Assembly: GCF_000612845.1 (NCBI RefSeq)
Contig: NZ_CCAT010000070.1
Coordinates: forward strand, 1-64,000
Source: Clostridium ihumii AP5
Lineage (GTDB): Bacteria; Bacillota; Clostridia; Clostridiales; Clostridiaceae
DNA length: 64,000 nt
Direction of reading: 5' to 3'
Below are positions 38,474 through 48,059 of the stretch, one piece after another (the first letter of the stretch is position 1; each line of letters opens with the position of its first letter). A program made the position numbers and the translations under genes. The notes under the pieces were generated by a model. The model made no database searches, had not been told where the DNA came from, and worked only from the letters and a program-made list of their open reading frames with translations.

Positions 38474-38510
38474 AAAAAAGGTCGTAAAATAAATTTTACG
38501 ACCTTTTTTC
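38474..38510. terminator. Bidirectional terminator between prfB and the M28 peptidase gene
   Basis: AAAAAAGGTCGTAAAAT-aa-ATTTTACGACCTTTTTT, a 17 bp stem with A/T flanks on both strands. Confidence 0.93.
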
Positions 38511-38515
38511 TATAA

Positions 38516-39892
38516 TTAAGAAACCTTTTTTTTGTTATTCTTAATTATAAGAATAATGAAAAGAGTTGATGATAAACCTCCAGCAATAAGGAAAACTAAT
38601 GAGTATTCAGAAAAAATATTTTTAGTATAATATTTATTATTAATTTCTTCAGATATTATAAAAAATGCTCTATCAATAGATTTGGTATCTATGAAATCTA
38701 TTGTGTCCAATGGTTTGTGTATTCTTACATCGTCATTATCGCAAAAGGTTACAGCTGCAATATTATGTTGTCTAAATGGATCATGATCACTGAACGGAAC
38801 AAAGTCATAATTAAAGTATGCTTTTTGCTTTTCTGCTATCTTACTAAGACTTTTTATAGGCTCAGTATTTTTTGTATCTCCAGCACTACCTACTAGACGA
38901 AGTTCATTATTGTTGAAACCACCAATCATATCAAAGTTGTAAACTGTGCTATCTTTAAATTTATCTGCATATTTGTCTGCAAAAGCTTTTGAACCTAAAA
39001 GACCTGAATCTTCACCATTAAATGCAACAAATAAAATATCTCGATTAGGTGTTCCTAGAGATTTTACATACTTAGAAAATTCCATAATAAAACCAGTTCC
39101 AGAGGCATTATCAAGTGCACCATTATAAATATTTCCTAAAGAATCCGTTCCAACATGGTCTAAATGACAAGAAAATATTACAGGGCTTTTTGAAGAATCT
39201 TTTCCCTTAATACGTCCAACTATATTGTTAACAGTTGCATTTTCAGGCTTGAAAGGAATATGAATATATGCTGATGCTCCATTGTTAAGATCGGTTTTTA
39301 ATTTTTTAAACATTTCAAATGATACGGAAACACTTAAATCATATTTAAAATCTTTACAATAAGAATATCTGGAATCTATAGGATCGTGAGCAATGATTTG
39401 TAATAGTGAATTATTTTTGCTTATAACAAAACTAAATTCTTTAGATTCAGTTATATCTTTAGATATAAAAGTTAATTCATTTATATCATAATTAGAACCA
39501 TTATCCATATAGTCTGTTCCATATATTAATTCCAAGTTATTATTATCTTTAGTGATTGTAAATTTAGGTTTAAAATCTAGAAGTTTAGGATACTCCATAT
39601 CAAAAGGATTTTCATATGAACCATCAAACTGTTCTAATCCTAGTGACTTAAAGTGATTTTCAACATAATCACAAGCTTTTTTATTACCTTCTGTTCCAGG
39701 AAGCCGACCTTCTAATTCATCAGAGGATAAGTATTTAGTATATTCTTTAGCTACATCAGAGCTAAATTTATATGTGTGATTATGTTTATGAAAATAATAA
39801 ATAGATAAAAAAGTAATGAAAATGCAAAAACATAGTAGTATTATATAAATTACATTTTTGAAATGTGATTTTTTTGATAAGGTTGTATTCAT
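38516..39892 (-). CDS. Membrane-anchored M28-family zinc aminopeptidase
   Basis: This 458-residue protein has an N-terminal transmembrane helix (about residues 13-33), an extracellular peptidase domain and a C-terminal transmembrane helix (about 428-450), an unusual two-anchor layout. The M28 zinc ligands are visible in order: SCHLDHVG (His, Asp), GALDNASGTG (bridging Asp), FNGEDSGLLGS (catalytic Glu), YNFDMIG (Asp) and RIHKPLDT (His). A PA-like insert lies between residues 90 and 230. It probably trims peptides at the outer surface. Monocistronic, minus strand. Confidence 0.88.
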   Translation of the reverse strand: MNTTLSKKSHFKNVIYIILLCFCIFITFLSIYYFHKHNHTYKFSSDVAKEYTKYLSSDELEGRLPGTEGNKKACDYVENHFKSLGLEQFDGSYENPFDMEYPKLLDFKPKFTITKDNNNLELIYGTDYMDNGSNYDINELTFISKDITESKEFSFVISKNNSLLQIIAHDPIDSRYSYCKDFKYDLSVSVSFEMFKKLKTDLNNGASAYIHIPFKPENATVNNIVGRIKGKDSSKSPVIFSCHLDHVGTDSLGNIYNGALDNASGTGFIMEFSKYVKSLGTPNRDILFVAFNGEDSGLLGSKAFADKYADKFKDSTVYNFDMIGGFNNNELRLVGSAGDTKNTEPIKSLSKIAEKQKAYFNYDFVPFSDHDPFRQHNIAAVTFCDNDDVRIHKPLDTIDFIDTKSIDRAFFIISEEINNKYYTKNIFSEYSLVFLIAGGLSSTLFIILIIKNNKKKVS

Positions 39893-40193
39893 TTTAAATT
39901 CCCCCTATAAAATAAATTTTAATCAATATATTATAAGTGTATTTATTTATGTAGTATAATATTAAATAAATTTTAATTAATTGTTTGAAAGAGTGCCTTA
40001 TGATAAAATTATATTGGAAAGTAAAGGAAAGATATGAGCTTGTATAGTTAAATAAGATTTAATTTTATCATGATTGGAAAGTATATAATGATGAAAAGTT
40101 ATAACTCAACTATAGTATTAATTAATAGATTAACTATTAAACAACAATTAAATTAATGTTAAATAATACATGAAAAACAAGATGGAGGAAAAA
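39893..40193. other. Divergent spacer between M28 peptidase and tex
   Basis: About 300 AT-rich bases. No gene or confident promoter is seen. Confidence 0.4.
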
Positions 40194-42356
40194 ATGGATA
40201 TTATAATTAAAAAAATAATAAAAGAATTTTCTTTAACTGAAAATCAAGTTAATAATGTAATAGAAATGTTAGATGAAGGAAATACAGTTCCTTTTATAGC
40301 TAGATATAGAAAAGAAAGAACTGGCGGCCTTGATGATATAGTTTTAAGAAATTTTGCTGAAAGATTAACTTACCTTAGAAATTTACAATCAAGAAAAGAA
40401 GATGTAGTAAGATTAATAGAAGAACAAGGGAAATTAACAGAAGAAATTAAAATAGCGCTTGATAAGTCTGAAACATTAACAGAAGTTGAAGACATTTATA
40501 GACCATATAAGCCTAAAAAGAGAACAAGAGCTACTATAGCAGTGGAAAAAGGCTTAACGCCACTAAGTGAAGCTATATTTAGTGGGGAGTATAAAGGTAA
40601 TATAGAGGCATATGCAAAAGAATTCATTGATGATGAAAAGGGTGTAAAAGATGAAAATGAAGCGCTTCAAGGCGCAATGGATATAATGAGTGAAAAAATA
40701 TCAGATGAAGCAGATTATAGAAAATATATAAGAGCATTAGTATTTAGAGAAGGCTTCCTAGAGTCAAAGGGAGCTTCAGATGAAACTACTCCTTATGAAA
40801 TGTATTATGAATATAAAGAAGAAGTAAAGAAAATACCAGCTCATAGGATATTAGCAATAAATAGAGGAGAGAAAGAGAAAGTTCTTAGCGTAAAAATTAC
40901 TTGTGATAATGATAAAATAATACAATATTTAAAGGCTAAAACTTTAAAAGGAAATAATAATACGGATGTATATATAGAGAAGTCAGTAGAGGATAGTTTA
41001 AAAAGATTAATATACCCATCAATAGAAAGAGAAATAAGAGCAGAGCTAACAGATAAAGGAGAAACTGGGGCAATTGATATATTTAAAGCTAACTTAAAGG
41101 CATTGCTTATGATTTCACCGATTAAAGGTAAGACAATAATGGGATTTGACCCTGGATTCAGAACAGGGTGTAAAATAGCAGTTTTAGATGAAACAGGAAA
41201 GTTTTTAGATAATGTAACTGTACATGCAACAGCAAGTAGTGAATCTAAAGTAAAAGAATCTATAAAAGTTTTAACTGATATGGCAATTAAATATGGTGTA
41301 GATGTAATTTCACTTGGAAATGGAACAGCAAGTAGAGAATCAGAAGAAATTTTAGTAGAAGTTATTAAAAATGTAAAAGAAAAATCAGGCAAAGATATAT
41401 ATTATGTAGTTGTATCAGAGGCTGGAGCATCTGTATACTCAGCATCAGAGCTTGCCACAAAAGAATATCCAGATTTAGATGTTACTGTTAGAGGTGCTAT
41501 ATCAATAGGTAGAAGGCTTCAAGATCCTCTTGCTGAACTTGTAAAAATAGATCCAAAATCTATAGGGGTTGGACAGTATCAGCATGATGTTACACCTAAA
41601 AAATTAGATGAATCTTTAAAAGGTGTAGTTGAAGATTGTGTAAATAATGTTGGTGTAGATTTAAATGTAGCAACTCCATCATTGCTTTCATATATTTCAG
41701 GTATAAATTCAACAATAGCAAAGAACATTGTTGATTATAGAGAAGAAAACGGAAAATTTAAAAATAGAAAAGAATTATTAAAAGTAAAAAGACTTGGGGC
41801 TAAAGCTTTTGAACAATGTGCAGGATTTTTACGAGTAATGGAAAGCAAAGAGCCACTAGATAACACATCAGTTCACCCAGAAAGTTATAATGCTTGTAAA
41901 AAATTATTAGATATATTAGGTTATACAAAAGAAGATATAGCTGACAATAATTTAAAAGATATAGATGGAAAAATTAATAGTATAGGAGTGGAGAAACTTG
42001 CAAAGGAAGTAGAAATAGGAATTCCTACACTAAATGACATAATAAAAGAAATAAAGAAACCAGGAAGAGATCCAAGAGAAGACTTACCTAAACCTATTTT
42101 AAAAAGTGGAATAGTTGAAATGAGTGATTTAAAACCAGGCATGATGTTAAATGGAACTGTAAGAAATGTGTCAGATTTTGGAGCATTTGTAGATATTGGT
42201 GTTCATCAAGATGGGCTTGTGCACATAAGTCAACTAAGTGATAAGTTTGTAAAACACCCATTAGATGTAGTAAAAGTAGGAGATATAGTCGAAGTTAGAG
42301 TTATGGAAGTTGATGAAAAAAGAAAAAGAATTTCTCTTTCAATGAAAAAAGAATAA
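40194..42356 (+). CDS. tex: Tex-family RNA-binding transcription accessory protein
   Basis: This 720-residue protein has the Tex plan: N-terminal HTH-like helices (FIARYRKERTGGLDD), a YqgF/RNase-H-like domain starting at MGFDPGFRTGCKIAV near residue 318, helix-hairpin-helix repeats (LSYISGINSTIAKNIVDYRE, LLKVKRLGAKAFEQCAGFLRV) and a C-terminal S1 domain (GMMLNGTVRNVSDFGAFVDIGVHQDGLVHISQL). Tex binds RNA/DNA and affects transcription and toxin expression in several bacteria. The ATG after GGAGG was chosen over one eight codons upstream. Confidence 0.95.
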   Translation: MDIIIKKIIKEFSLTENQVNNVIEMLDEGNTVPFIARYRKERTGGLDDIVLRNFAERLTYLRNLQSRKEDVVRLIEEQGKLTEEIKIALDKSETLTEVEDIYRPYKPKKRTRATIAVEKGLTPLSEAIFSGEYKGNIEAYAKEFIDDEKGVKDENEALQGAMDIMSEKISDEADYRKYIRALVFREGFLESKGASDETTPYEMYYEYKEEVKKIPAHRILAINRGEKEKVLSVKITCDNDKIIQYLKAKTLKGNNNTDVYIEKSVEDSLKRLIYPSIEREIRAELTDKGETGAIDIFKANLKALLMISPIKGKTIMGFDPGFRTGCKIAVLDETGKFLDNVTVHATASSESKVKESIKVLTDMAIKYGVDVISLGNGTASRESEEILVEVIKNVKEKSGKDIYYVVVSEAGASVYSASELATKEYPDLDVTVRGAISIGRRLQDPLAELVKIDPKSIGVGQYQHDVTPKKLDESLKGVVEDCVNNVGVDLNVATPSLLSYISGINSTIAKNIVDYREENGKFKNRKELLKVKRLGAKAFEQCAGFLRVMESKEPLDNTSVHPESYNACKKLLDILGYTKEDIADNNLKDIDGKINSIGVEKLAKEVEIGIPTLNDIIKEIKKPGRDPREDLPKPILKSGIVEMSDLKPGMMLNGTVRNVSDFGAFVDIGVHQDGLVHISQLSDKFVKHPLDVVKVGDIVEVRVMEVDEKRKRISLSMKKE

Positions 42357-42361
42357 AATAT

Positions 42362-42393
42362 AAAAAAATCTATGCAATTTGCATAGATTTTTT
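42362..42393 (+). terminator. Terminator of tex
   Basis: AAAAAATCTATGCA and TGCATAGATTTTTT flank three bases. Confidence 0.9.
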
Positions 42394-42863
42394 TGTTAAA
42401 AGAATGTTAAATAATTTTCAAGAATTATCAATTTAATGACTGTAAAAATAAAAATTATTCATTTATATTTTTTACAAATTAGTAAAACCGTGAGAAATGC
42501 TAGATTGAGAATTATAAAAAAAGAAATGAAATGAAATTTAATTGAATTTATTTGAAAATATGTTCAATTAGATTCAATGGAAAATCAAATAATGAAATAA
42601 AATGAATAAAACCTAAGAAAAACAAGATAAATATAGTTAAATAGGAATATAGAATAAAAAACAAGTAAATATAAGACTTTTTGAAAATTGATTTTAACAA
42701 AAAATAGGAGTATTTTATATTATATTTGAAAATGCATGCATAAAAAAATCAACAAATGAAGAAAAATGTCGAATAAATATAAAATGTAAAGATTTATTTT
42801 AAAAGTAAATTAAGTATAAATTAAAGAATAAATAATATGATTAACTTAAGGAGATTTACTAAA
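42394..42863. other. 470-bp A-rich leader before a hypothetical gene
   Basis: Strong A-richness on the plus strand recalls the region before atpI. TGTCGAA at 42767-42773 matches the core of the Spo0A box, about 90 bases before the next gene. No gene is seen. Confidence 0.35.
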
Positions 42864-43394
42864 ATGATAAGAAATTTAATTGGGGGAACTTGCTATAATA
42901 TAATAATATGCAAGGATGATTTAGAAAAATATAACTTAGATTTAAGTACAGTAGTTATGGAATTAGATAAGAAAATAGATATGACTTTTTATAATAAGAA
43001 AGAATCAGAGAAAATAATATTATATACATTAAAAGATGAAGTAATATTAGAATGTATGGAAGAATTTATAAAAAATCAGTTAAAGTTTTATGATTTGGTA
43101 AAAGACGAAATAGAACCTTTAATTACTAAGTTACATAATATGAAAGATGTTTCAGAATTAATATCAATGGCAAAATCTGATGAATTTAATAATCTTACAT
43201 ATGATAGTGTACTAGAACATTTAATTGTAGAAGAAGAGTGTGATATTAGAATATGTTATGAGTGTATCTCTTTCTTTAGAGAAGAATACATAGAAAAAGA
43301 GGACAAACACTTTCTATCATACATAGAAAAATTAATCAGAAAATCAGCTAGATATAATAAACTAGGTTCTACAGTTAGAGTATTTTTTGCATAG
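42864..43394 (+). CDS. Hypothetical protein, 176 residues
   Basis: I do not recognise this protein. It is acidic and helical, with no signal peptide or membrane segment; about 8 cysteines and histidines are scattered (ECDIRICYECISFF near residue 130). The ATG was chosen because AAGGAG lies 10 bases upstream. It stands alone after a long leader with one possible Spo0A box, so a link to stationary phase or sporulation is possible but unproven. Confidence 0.7.
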   Translation: MIRNLIGGTCYNIIICKDDLEKYNLDLSTVVMELDKKIDMTFYNKKESEKIILYTLKDEVILECMEEFIKNQLKFYDLVKDEIEPLITKLHNMKDVSELISMAKSDEFNNLTYDSVLEHLIVEEECDIRICYECISFFREEYIEKEDKHFLSYIEKLIRKSARYNKLGSTVRVFFA

Positions 43395-43743
43395 ATTGAA
43401 TTAAAAATATATATAATCTAGAAACTTAGAGCGATTACTTTATATAGTATGAATTAAATAAAGAATAAAAATAAATTATTATATAAAAAATTAGGAATGA
43501 AATGAATTAAATAATATTCATAGTCATTCTTAATTTTAAATTGGCTCCAAAGAGGAAATTAAAAGTAACTTACAAACTGTAAGGGACTGACTTTATATGA
43601 TTAGAGGAATATGATATTAAAAGAGGCAATAAGTTATTATAAGATAAGTAGCACATCATATGTGTATAAATCTTGCTAATTTATATATTGGCAGATAAAA
43701 TTAATAACAGTTAGCAAGGGGAACATTCTCAACATTTTGAATA

Positions 43744-43772
43744 TTGCTTTTTGTATAGTGCTATTATATAAT
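43744..43772 (+). promoter_or_regulatory. Promoter of the FMN riboswitch-ribU transcript
   Basis: TTGCTT, a 17-base spacer and a perfect TATAAT lie about 25 bases before the riboswitch. Confidence 0.65.
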
Positions 43773-43796
43773 AAATATGAAAATAAAATATTAAAT

Positions 43797-43908
43797 ACTC
43801 TTCAGGGCGGGGCGAAAATCCCCACCGGCGGTAAAGCCCGCGAGCCTTAATAAGGCATGATTCGGTTAGATTCCGAAGCCGACAGTATAGTCTGGATGAA
43901 AGAAGATT
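43797..43908 (+). promoter_or_regulatory. FMN riboswitch (RFN element)
   Basis: The core segments CTTCAGGGCGGGGCGAAAA, CCCCACCGGCGGTAAAGCCC, GCGAGCC, GATTCGGTTAGATTCCGAAGCCGACAGT and CTGGATGAAAGAAGAT are all present in order. FMN binding should favour the terminator just downstream and turn off ribU. Confidence 0.97.
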
Positions 43909-43931
43909 GATACGATGTTTATTTGTGTATT

Positions 43932-43970
43932 CAAAGCCCTAACACTATTGTTAGAGCTTTTTATTTTTTT
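43932..43970 (+). terminator. FMN riboswitch terminator
   Basis: AAAGCcCTAAC and GTTAGaGCTTT enclose a six-base loop and are followed by a long T-run. Confidence 0.88.
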
Positions 43971-44027
43971 ATATATCGTATTAAACCTATTAATTCCTAG
44001 AAGAGCATTATTAGGGGGTATTTAAAA

Positions 44028-44606
44028 ATGGAACAAAGTCAAAAATTACACAGAATGGTAAAGATATCTTTACTTTCAGCAATTGCCTTTATACTGATGT
44101 ATATAGACATTCCAGTATTACCAGCATTTCCATGGCTTAAAATAGACTTAAGTGATGTACCTGCACTTATGGGGGCTTTTGCATTTGGACCTTTAACAGG
44201 GATAGGAATTGAATTATTTAAAAATATTTTAATAATAATATTTAAAGGAACTGCAACAGGATTTGTTGGGGAAACAGCTAACTTTTTAGTTGGCATTTCA
44301 TTAGTTTTTCCAGCAGCAATGATATATCATAGAAATAAAAGTAAAAAAACTGCGATTTTAGGTATGGCTTTAGGATTTTTTATGATAGAAGTAGTAGGAA
44401 TACTTTCAAATGTATTTTTATTATTGCCTGCATATGGAATGAAAATGGTAGGTAAAGAATTAACAACATATGTATTAGCAGGTTTATTACCATTCAATGG
44501 TATAAAGGCTTTGCTTGTATCAGTGATAACATTTCTATTGTATAAAAGATTATCAGTAGCCTTATTTAAGGTAGAGCCTATGTTAGGAAAGCCTAAAAAA
44601 GCATAA
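44028..44606 (+). CDS. ribU: Riboflavin ECF transporter substrate-binding component
   Basis: This 192-residue membrane protein binds riboflavin for an energy-coupling-factor importer. It has about six hydrophobic segments, the LSAIAFILMYIDIPVLPAFPWLKIDLSDVPAL N-terminal region typical of RibU, and GPLTGIGIELFKN. The FMN riboswitch in the leader confirms flavin-linked control. The EcfA/A'/T module is elsewhere. Confidence 0.94.
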   Translation: MEQSQKLHRMVKISLLSAIAFILMYIDIPVLPAFPWLKIDLSDVPALMGAFAFGPLTGIGIELFKNILIIIFKGTATGFVGETANFLVGISLVFPAAMIYHRNKSKKTAILGMALGFFMIEVVGILSNVFLLLPAYGMKMVGKELTTYVLAGLLPFNGIKALLVSVITFLLYKRLSVALFKVEPMLGKPKKA

Positions 44607-44613
44607 AATATAG

Positions 44614-44668
44614 AAAAGATATGTGATAAACTTGATTTCAAAATTAAATTTATCACATATCTTTTTAT
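44614..44668. terminator. Bidirectional terminator between ribU and rimI
   Basis: AAAAGATATGTGATAAA (44614-44630) and its complement (44649-44665) form a 17 bp stem with an 18-base loop. Confidence 0.85.
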
Positions 44669-45111
44669 ATTTTTCTATTCCACATAATTAAACCATCTTC
44701 TCTTGGGTTAGAATAAAAGTCTTTTCTAATTGCTTCAACTTCAAATCCATGTTTTTCATAAAGTTTCTGCGCAATTATGTTAGATTGTCTAACCTCTAAT
44801 GTTATTGAAGAAGCATTATTTTTTTTACAGTTATCTATAAGTGAATCTAAAATTATATTTCCATATCCCATACCACGATATTTAGGATGAACTGCAATAT
44901 TAGTTACATTAGCCTCATCAAACAATATCCATGCACCACCAAAACCAATATAGGTATTTGAAATTTTCAAAACAACGTAATTAGCATGAGGATTAGATAA
45001 TTCTTTTTTTATAGAATCTAAGCTCCAAGGAGTATGAAAACTAAGTTTAGAAATTTCTTCAACAGCAGTAATGTTAGTATCATTTAACTGTTCTACAATG
45101 ATATTATCCAT
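44665..45111 (-). CDS. rimI: Ribosomal-protein-alanine N-acetyltransferase RimI
   Basis: This 148-residue GNAT enzyme has the acetyl-CoA loop VHPKYRGMGYGNIIL near residue 75 and the C-terminal ARKLYEKHGFE-type motif. Its overlap with tsaB (8 bases) and the tsaE-tsaB-rimI order are the common Firmicute arrangement; in such a cluster it is RimI rather than another GNAT. Confidence 0.9.
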   Translation of the reverse strand: MDNIIVEQLNDTNITAVEEISKLSFHTPWSLDSIKKELSNPHANYVVLKISNTYIGFGGAWILFDEANVTNIAVHPKYRGMGYGNIILDSLIDNCKKNNASSITLEVRQSNIIAQKLYEKHGFEVEAIRKDFYSNPREDGLIMWNRKI

Positions 45112-45811
45112 TATTTTTCATTTTCTCCTCATACTCTCTTTCAGCTTGAGATAATCTTAAATAAATAGGAGAAGCTGCATAAATATCATCAACTATACCA
45201 TCTTTAATTAAATTTAACCCTATTTGACCTAGTGATGAAGCTTTAGCTACATTCAAATGACATGGAGCTATTGAGCAAGTAGAAATTTCTTCTTTAAGTT
45301 TTTCACAAAACTTAAAAGTTCCATCTCCAATAAAATAAATCTTTTCATTTTTAGCTTTTAAATCATTTAATAACTCATCAATAGATACAACATAAGGTTC
45401 TTTTAGAGTTATTAGTTTATCATTATCAAATTTGTATAATCCAGTATAAACATTACCTCTTAAAGCATCCATTATAGGACAAATAATACCATTAGTACCA
45501 TAAAGGTTATTAGCAAGTCCGTCTAAAGTAGAAATAGAAACAAAAGGTTTCTTAGAAGCTTGGGATAAAGCTTTAATAGTTGACATACCAACTCTAAGTC
45601 CAGTAAAAGAACCAGGACCTTTTGAAACAACAAATCCATCAACATCATCCAAGGATAGTTGGGTACTTTTTAAAAGCTCATCTATCATAGGCATCAGTAT
45701 AGTAGAATGTTGTTTTTTATTATTGATATTAATTTCACCAAGTAACTTATCCTCGCTTAATAAAGCAACGGTAGCACATTCAGTAGCGCAATCTAAACTA
45801 AGAATTATCAT
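45104..45811 (-). CDS. tsaB: tRNA threonylcarbamoyladenosine biosynthesis protein TsaB
   Basis: This 235-residue ASKHA-fold protein (formerly YeaZ) partners TsaD in making t6A37 in ANN-decoding tRNAs. The N-terminal LSLDCATECATVALL and the GPGSFTGLRVGMSTIKAL motif near residue 67 are characteristic. Its ATG overlaps the end of tsaE by 4 bases. TsaD and TsaC are not in the window. Confidence 0.94.
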   Translation of the reverse strand: MIILSLDCATECATVALLSEDKLLGEININNKKQHSTILMPMIDELLKSTQLSLDDVDGFVVSKGPGSFTGLRVGMSTIKALSQASKKPFVSISTLDGLANNLYGTNGIICPIMDALRGNVYTGLYKFDNDKLITLKEPYVVSIDELLNDLKAKNEKIYFIGDGTFKFCEKLKEEISTCSIAPCHLNVAKASSLGQIGLNLIKDGIVDDIYAASPIYLRLSQAEREYEEKMKNNG

Positions 45812-46269
45812 AGTATTAACTCCTTTATATAATCATATCTAGTTCCATCATATTTAATAGTAACTTTTCTAAAAGAAGATCCTAATTGAGGTATTTTTTC
45901 TAGATATATAGTTAAATTCTCATCAGGAATTAGTTCTTCTATATAGTTAGACCATTCAATGACACTTACACCATCTCCGAAAATATATTCATCAAAGCCA
46001 ATTGCTGCAATTTCATCAGGGTCATTAACTCTATAAACATCAAAATGATAAAATTTTAATCTTCCAGTGTCATATTCGTTTACAATATTAAAAGTTGGAC
46101 TAGTTATATTTTCTTCTATGCCAAGTCCTAAAGCTATGCCCTTTGTTAAATGAGTCTTGCCAGTACCTAAATCACCAACAAGGCAAATTACATCACCGCT
46201 TTTACAAAGCTTCCCTAATTGAATACCGAGTTTTTCAGTTTCTTCTACAGTATTAACGATAAATTCCAT
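45808..46269 (-). CDS. tsaE: tRNA threonylcarbamoyladenosine biosynthesis ATPase TsaE
   Basis: This 153-residue P-loop ATPase (YjeE family) has the Walker A GDLGTGKTHLTKGIA near residue 35, TSPTFNIVNEY and the FYHFDVYR motif. I chose the ATG 6 bases after GAGGTG over an upstream GTG. It is the first gene of the minus-strand tsaE-tsaB-rimI operon. Confidence 0.94.
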   Translation of the reverse strand: MEFIVNTVEETEKLGIQLGKLCKSGDVICLVGDLGTGKTHLTKGIALGLGIEENITSPTFNIVNEYDTGRLKFYHFDVYRVNDPDEIAAIGFDEYIFGDGVSVIEWSNYIEELIPDENLTIYLEKIPQLGSSFRKVTIKYDGTRYDYIKELIL

Positions 46270-46522
46270 TATGTTCACCTCATTTAATATTTTAGCCCAA
46301 AATCATGAAAAAGAAAATCATAATTATAAATATATCAAAATTATTTAAGCTTTAGAAGGTGAAAATATTATATGTGATAAGTATTTTCGTAATAAAAGAT
46401 AGTAACAATTATGTAATAAAACGTATATATTATATATAGGGTGAATTTATATAGGGAAACAAGTTTGAAAATGCAATTATTCATATTTCAGTTGAGAACT
46501 CTAATTAATTTAATTTAAAATT

Positions 46523-46919
46523 GAAAATTGAAAGTGAATGTAAAAATTGGATTTCCAATTTTGAAGAATAATTTTTTATTAAATTTGCACAGCAAATTAA
46601 TTGAAAATAATATAAAAACTGAAATTTATAAAATATCCAAAGTAATAGTGATAGTTACTATTAAAACTATGATTAGTAAGAACATTATGATGGGGAATTT
46701 ATTCTCCAAAATGAACTTTTTATGGATAAATATTATACTAATTTTATTTGAAGTACAAATAAAACATTGTAGCGGGGATTTCAATCCCCGGGATATTAAC
46801 CATAACTATTAACTTTTCACTCTTACTTGGTTCCAAATATGAATATAGTAATAAATTATAGTACTTCTAGTATCATTTGAGAAAGTTATTATTTAAAATA
46901 TTAGCTTGGAACCCTATAT
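46523..46919 (+). repeat. Dispersed structured element, copy F (with insertion)
   Basis: Stem 1 AAAATTGG/CCAATTTT (46543-46562) and stem 2 TTAAATTTGC/GCAAATTAA (46579-46600) match copy A in place. Stems 3 and 4 are replaced by about 190 bases that recur in copy G, including GGGGAAT/ATTCTCC (46692-46707) and a GTAG hairpin (46769-46790). The 3' module runs from GGTTCCAA (46829) to TTGGAACC (46913). It lies upstream of the CBS-ACT gene. Confidence 0.7.
46769..46790 (+). repeat. REP-like hairpin inside copy F
   Basis: GTAG, then CGGGGATT-TC-AATCCCCG, a perfect 8 bp stem. Confidence 0.6.
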
Positions 46920-47172
46920 CATGTTAGTGTGGTTTTTATCATAGTATAGTAATAATTAAATTTCAATACTATAATATCTATAATTTTGTAAAAACATATT
47001 GTCTTAAGTCTATTATACATTTTAAAAAGAAGAATAGAAAAAGATATACAATGAAATTTAAAAAATATTCCCAATAATACGAAAATAATATATAATTGTT
47101 TTATAATATTAAATTTCTAGTTTTATTTATTATATTTAAATAAGGGGTTTAGTATATGGAGGAGGGTATGTC

Positions 47173-47793
47173 ATGTTTGTAAGTAATTTAATGTTAACTA
47201 GAGAAAAGCTTGTAACAGCCACACCAAAAATGACAATAGGTGAAGCTTTAGAACTTATGGAAAAAAACAACTTTTTATCAATTCCTGTAGCAGATGAAAA
47301 TAAGTTTTTAGGGGCAATATCAAAAGAGAAGATATACACATATTACTATGAAAAAAGTGTAGAAAGAAAGTGCTTATTATCTGATTTTTTAGTTGAAAAT
47401 GTTATGAGAACAGATGTCCCAGAAATAAAACCAATGGAGCAAATAGAAGAAGCTGCATATTATTTAGAAACTAAAAACGTTTCATTTTTAGCAGTTGTAG
47501 ATAATACTGGCGACTTTAAAGGAATAGTTACACATTATGCTATATTCCATCAGTTTACAGAATTATTTGGATTAAATAAAGGACATAGGTTAGCTGTAAT
47601 AGCATATGAAATCCCAGGACAAATATCAAAACTTTCTAAAATAATAACTGAAAATAAAGGTGACATAATAAGTTTTGTAGTTGTAGATCCAAAAACTAAA
47701 ACAGATATAAAAGAAATAGTTGTAAGATTAAGAGCTGAAAACTTTGATGATATATTATCAAAAATAAAATCAGCAGGTTTTAAAATATTATAA
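47173..47793 (+). CDS. CBS-domain-pair protein with C-terminal ACT-like domain
   Basis: This 206-residue cytosolic protein has two CBS repeats (about residues 1-60 and 70-135), which usually bind adenine nucleotides, followed by an ACT-like domain (YEIPGQISKLSKIITENKGDIISFVVVD). The layout is that of AcuB-like or c-di-AMP/adenylate sensor proteins of Firmicutes. GGAGGGTATGTC places a good ribosome-binding site before the ATG. It stands alone; the target is unknown. Confidence 0.85.
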   Translation: MFVSNLMLTREKLVTATPKMTIGEALELMEKNNFLSIPVADENKFLGAISKEKIYTYYYEKSVERKCLLSDFLVENVMRTDVPEIKPMEQIEEAAYYLETKNVSFLAVVDNTGDFKGIVTHYAIFHQFTELFGLNKGHRLAVIAYEIPGQISKLSKIITENKGDIISFVVVDPKTKTDIKEIVVRLRAENFDDILSKIKSAGFKIL

Positions 47794-47895
47794 AATATAG
47801 TAAGAATTCAAAGTTTAAATTAGAATTCTATATTAAGGGCTTGGAGTTTTCATTCTAAGTCCTTTCACATATCCAAATAAAATATCAAAAAAGTA

Positions 47896-47924
47896 TTGAC
47901 AAGTTTAAATGTTGATGATAAAAT
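47896..47924 (+). promoter_or_regulatory. Promoter of tRNA-Trp
   Basis: TTGACA, a 17-base spacer and TAAAAT with an upstream TG (extended -10), 12 bases before the tRNA. Confidence 0.7.
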
Positions 47925-47936
47925 AAATCTTGTCTT

Positions 47937-48012
47937 AGGGGTATAGCTCAATTGGTAGAGTAGCGGTCTCCAAAACCGTTGGTTCCGGGTTCAAGTCCTC
48001 GTGCCCCTGCCA
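47937..48012 (+). tRNA. tRNA-Trp (CCA)
   Basis: AGGGGTA pairs with TGCCCCT, the anticodon loop CTCCAAA contains CCA, the T-arm is GGTTCAAGTCC, and the 3' CCA is encoded. Confidence 0.97.
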
Positions 48013-48016
48013 TATA

Positions 48017-48045
48017 AACTAGTAGTTTACTACTAGTTTTTTTAT
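48017..48045 (+). terminator. Terminator of tRNA-Trp
   Basis: AACTAGTAGT and ACTACTAGTT enclose two bases, followed by seven T's. Confidence 0.9.
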
Positions 48046-48059
48046 TTTGTAAAAGTAAG

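Larger units (their letters stand above)
43395..44027 (+). other. Region before ribU
   Basis: It holds an AT-rich stretch, a hairpin CTTGCTAA/TTAGCAAG (43672-43718), the ribU promoter (43744-43772), the FMN riboswitch (43797-43908) and its terminator. A TTGGCTCCAA at 43541 faintly recalls the dispersed element. Confidence 0.55.
46270..47172. other. 900-bp intergenic region with dispersed element copy F
   Basis: Positions 46523-46919 are the longest copy of the dispersed element, with a REP-like hairpin inside it. An open frame of 94 codons at 46528-46812 overlaps the element; its peptide resembles one at 50846-51094 only because the DNA is repeated, so I do not call it a gene. Confidence 0.6.

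Noticed and set aside
43541-43600. Possible seventh copy of the GGTTCCAA module (TTGGCTCCAA then ACAAACTGTAAG)
   Set aside because: Only two short words match; there is no closing arm or inner stem, so it is at best a remnant.
46528-46812. Open frame of 94 codons similar in peptide to the one at 50846-51094
   Set aside because: Both frames lie over copies F and G of the dispersed element and run through its hairpins. The similarity comes from repeated DNA, there is no good ribosome-binding site, and the other copies do not keep the frame.
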